A model generated the notes under the pieces. That model searched no databases, was not told the DNA's origin, and saw only the letters and a program-made list of their open reading frames with translations. 8,722 nt of DNA from an uncultured Asticcacaulis sp. (GTDB lineage: Bacteria > Pseudomonadota > Alphaproteobacteria > Caulobacterales > Caulobacteraceae), in NCBI GenBank assembly GCA_946480525.1, contig CAMLLA010000163.1:1-8722 (forward strand). Reading direction: 5' to 3'. The translations under genes were made by a program, and so were the position numbers. This document shows, in pieces, positions 6,635 through 8,722 of the stretch (position 1 is its first letter; each line of letters opens with the position of its first letter).

Positions 6635-7076
6635 TACGCGCAATGTCGTCGTCGAAGAGGTGCTGCCGCATGCGCCGGCCGTCATCTGGAAGGCCTTGAC
6701 CTCAGGCGAGTTGATCGGGCGCTGGCTGATGCCGGCCTCGGGCTTCGAAGCGATCAAGGGCAACCGCTTTACCTTTACGACCCGGCCCGCTGGCGAATGG
6801 GACGGCACGATCCGGTGTGAAATCCTGGAAATCGAGCCGACATCGCGCCTGGTCTATAGCTGGACATCCGGGCACGAAGGCAATGTCGGCTATGGGGCGG
6901 CGCTCGATACGGTGGTGAGTTGGACGCTGGAGCCGGCAGGCGCGGGCACGCGCGTCAAGTTGATCCATGCCGGCTTTGTCATTCCGCGCAATGAACTGGC
7001 CCTGACCAATATGGGCGAGGGCTGGCGCAAGATTCTGCCGCGCCTGGGCGACACTGTGGTTGGCGGTGCCGCATGA
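6627..7076 (+). CDS. AHSA1/SRPBCC-domain protein
   Basis: The 149-residue product is a single START-like SRPBCC domain of the AHSA1 type, seen in VVVEEVLPHAPAVIWKALTS at the N-terminus, then GRWLMP, GEWDGTIRCEILEIEP, LVYSWTS and a final helix with GWRKILPRLGD. These proteins form a helix-grip fold with a hydrophobic pocket and are cytoplasmic; the Aha1 name comes from the eukaryotic Hsp90 activator, but bacterial members have varied and mostly unknown ligands. Its ATG lies inside the end of arsR (8-base overlap) and its stop overlaps the next start by four bases (ATGA), so translation is probably coupled. The ArsR plus AHSA1 pairing is a common bacterial arrangement, suggesting one regulated unit. 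Confidence 0.9.
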   Translation: MTDTRNVVVEEVLPHAPAVIWKALTSGELIGRWLMPASGFEAIKGNRFTFTTRPAGEWDGTIRCEILEIEPTSRLVYSWTSGHEGNVGYGAALDTVVSWTLEPAGAGTRVKLIHAGFVIPRNELALTNMGEGWRKILPRLGDTVVGGAA

Positions 7077-7483
7077 CCCGGGTTTGGAGCGGTGGATGTG
7101 CATGCAAAGCCGTCCGATACGAAATTTCAGGCGAGCCGATTGTGATGACCGATTGCCAGTGTCTCGATTGTCAGAGCGAAAGCGGCACCGGCCATGCCTC
7201 GCACCTGGTCTTTCCAAGCAAGGGCGTGACCATTCCGGAGGCGGCGACTGGCTGGGAGATGCGCGCCGACAGCGGCAATATGAAGACGCGGCATTTCTGC
7301 CGGACTTGTGGATCGCCGGTCTTCATGACCTTTGCAGCGGCGCCGGATATCCTGACGATCCGGGCCGCTAGCCTCGACGAGCCGGAGCGCTATCGACCGC
7401 AGATGGTGACCTATGCGTCGCGCGGCTATGCGTGGGATCATCTTGATCCAGTGGTGCCAAAGTTCGCAAAGATGCCGGGGTGA
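7073..7483 (+). CDS. GFA-family zinc protein (CENP-V/GFA fold)
   Basis: This 136-residue protein carries the GFA family's cysteine set: C9-x-C11 in GGCACKAVRYEI, C28-x-C30-x2-C33 in DCQCLDCQ, and C76-x2-C79 in HFCRTCGSPVF, binding two zinc ions by analogy. The family was named for a glutathione-dependent formaldehyde-activating enzyme of Paracoccus, an activity that has since been questioned, so I do not assign formaldehyde chemistry. It is soluble and cytoplasmic. It is the last gene of the ArsR-AHSA1 operon (ATGA overlap at 7073-7076), so its expression should follow the same repressor. The left arm of the DUF559 cassette begins 21 bases after its stop and may act as its transcript end. Confidence 0.9.
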   Translation: MTRVWSGGCACKAVRYEISGEPIVMTDCQCLDCQSESGTGHASHLVFPSKGVTIPEAATGWEMRADSGNMKTRHFCRTCGSPVFMTFAAAPDILTIRAASLDEPERYRPQMVTYASRGYAWDHLDPVVPKFAKMPG

Positions 7484-7504
7484 CCTGCACCGTCACTCCT
7501 CCCG

Positions 7505-7586
7505 CTCCTCCCTGTCGCGTAGCGATGGGGAGGGGGACCGCACGATTGAGCGAAGCGAATGAGGTGCGGTGGTGGGGCCTATCTCG
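7505..7586 (+). repeat. Left inverted-repeat arm of the DUF559 cassette
   Basis: This arm matches the reverse complement of 7998-8080 at 74 of 83 aligned columns (eight mismatches, one gap). It folds by itself: CCTCCC (7507-7512) pairs with GGGAGG (7528-7533) and TCGC (7515-7518) with GCGA (7522-7525), joined by two wobble pairs. A second hairpin pairs ACCGCAC (7537-7543) with GTGCGGT (7564-7570). The nuclease stop codon (7579-7581) lies inside it. Confidence 0.9.
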
Positions 7587-7953
7587 GTGGTCTCAACGCC
7601 GCGATGCGTTCTTTGATAGCGTCAATCACGCCTTCTGCTTCGCCGTCGGCATCCTGCATTACATAAACGGCGGGAATACGCAAAGTCGTGATACCTTTTG
7701 TCAGCAGCCAGGCATCGCGTTTGTCGTCGTAAGCTACCGCCTCGTCCTCAGTATGTTGTGCGCCGTCAACTTCGATGGCGAGGTGTGCTTCCGGGCAATA
7801 GAAATCGAGGACAAACGGCCCAATCGGATGCTGGCGGCGAATGGTGAATCCTGTCTCGGGTCGCGTGCGCAATCGTAGCCAAAGACGCACCTCCGGCGGA
7901 GACATCCGGCGGCGTAACTTGCGGGCCAGTTTGACTTTCGGCTTGGCGTCCAT
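7579..7953 (-). CDS. DUF559 protein, Vsr/PD-(D/E)XK-like endonuclease
   Basis: The 124-residue product spans the whole DUF559 domain. It has the family's pattern: a basic N-terminus (KLARKLRRRMSPPEVRLW), then RRQHPIGPFVLDFYC with Asp50, LAIEVDGAQH with Glu61, Asp63 and His67, and DDKRDAWLLTKGI with Asp80, followed by the LRIP strand. These resemble the metal-binding acidic core of very-short-patch repair (Vsr) endonucleases, so a DNA-nicking or cutting role is likely but unproven for DUF559. The start is ATG at 7953; no good ribosome site precedes it. The last two codons plus the stop fall within or at the edge of the left inverted-repeat arm, so the gene and repeat are physically joined. There is no neighbouring methylase or restriction gene. 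It appears complete. Confidence 0.85.
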   Translation of the reverse strand: MDAKPKVKLARKLRRRMSPPEVRLWLRLRTRPETGFTIRRQHPIGPFVLDFYCPEAHLAIEVDGAQHTEDEAVAYDDKRDAWLLTKGITTLRIPAVYVMQDADGEAEGVIDAIKERIAALRPPR

Positions 7954-7997
7954 ATCTGGCGAATAAGGCGGCGAGGAGGGGCGAGCAAGAGGCTTAA

Positions 7998-8080
7998 CGA
8001 GGTAGGCCCCACCACCGCATCGCCTTCGCTATCGCTCAGTTGTGCGGTCCCCCTCCCCATCACTGCGCGACAGGGAGGAG
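7998..8080 (-). repeat. Right inverted-repeat arm of the DUF559 cassette
   Basis: This is the inverted partner of 7505-7586. Read on minus, the first 39 bases differ from the left arm at only two positions. Both changes lie in the small hairpin: one is in its loop, and the other turns a C-G pair into a permitted wobble, so the fold survives. The nuclease start lies 44 bases inside this arm. Confidence 0.9.
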
Positions 8081-8095
8081 AGGTCGTGATTTCGC

Positions 8096-8722
<627 letters not shown>

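Larger units (their letters stand above)
7505..8080. mobile_element. Putative DUF559 cassette bounded by long inverted repeats
   Basis: A 576-base unit consists of a left arm (7505-7586), one nuclease-like gene on minus, and a right arm (7998-8080) in inverted orientation. It lies in the gap between two convergent genes, 21 bases from the GFA stop and 15 from the thiC stop. No classical transposase is present, and I found no convincing target-site duplication. Mobility is inferred from the architecture only. Confidence 0.5.

Noticed and set aside
6086..6808. 240-codon open frame on minus
   Set aside because: It is antisense to arsR and the AHSA1 gene and crosses the operator region; no domain recognised.
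7480..7878. 132-codon open frame on plus
   Set aside because: It runs antisense through the DUF559 gene and the left repeat arm; the minus-strand frame carries the recognisable domain.
7505..8080. CRISPR array or tandem repeat
   Set aside because: There are only two copies, in inverted orientation, with a gene between them.
7484..8095. Target-site duplication flanking the inverted-repeat cassette
   Set aside because: I compared the sequences outside both arms and found no convincing direct repeat; only a short TCAC occurs on both sides in inverted sense, which may just extend the arms.

Overview
The window is high-GC bacterial DNA with alphaproteobacterial character: coding regions with GC-rich third positions, a clade II catalase, a GFA-family zinc protein, and intergenic palindromes that resemble dispersed alphaproteobacterial repeats. 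A Caulobacterales-type host (for example Asticcacaulis or a relative) is my best guess from gene content and style. It is an inference, since there is no rRNA or other taxonomic marker here.

Layout, left to right. (1) 1-758: an astacin-type (M12A) zinc metalloprotease, probably missing its 5' end, followed by a 42-base echo of its own N-terminal coding sequence and a clear intrinsic terminator. (2) 973-1389: an AT-richer gene for a small secreted lipoprotein. (3) 1422-2378, minus: a cupin/JmjC-like putative Fe(II)/2-oxoglutarate oxygenase with its own candidate promoter. (4) 2532-2771: a small hypothetical protein on plus, its end overlapping the next gene tail to tail. (5) 3583-2763, minus: two tandem paralogous small exported proteins with a conserved cysteine pair, one likely operon. 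(6) 3748-3844: composite palindromic intergenic repeats. (7) 4060-6147: a large-subunit catalase with a C-terminal flavodoxin-like domain and an unusual Cys in the position that can crosslink to the heme-ligand Tyr. (8) 6296-7483: a compact three-gene operon, ArsR regulator, AHSA1/SRPBCC protein and GFA zinc protein, with overlapping reading frames and a twin palindromic operator at the start. (9) 7505-8080: a DUF559 (Vsr-like) nuclease gene enclosed by 82/83-base inverted repeats, placed between two convergent genes. (10) 8096-8722, minus: the C-terminal third of thiC, running off the window.

The most interesting item is the DUF559 gene within long inverted repeats. The arms match at 74 of 83 aligned positions, each arm folds into its own hairpins, and the nuclease stop codon lies inside one arm. 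This looks like a small self-contained cassette, possibly a mobile or REP-like element with its own nuclease. The other genes are mostly independent units: thiamine biosynthesis (thiC), peroxide defence (the catalase), a small stress or detoxification operon of unknown signal, and several envelope or exported proteins. I saw no tRNA, rRNA, CRISPR array, phage or classical transposase gene.
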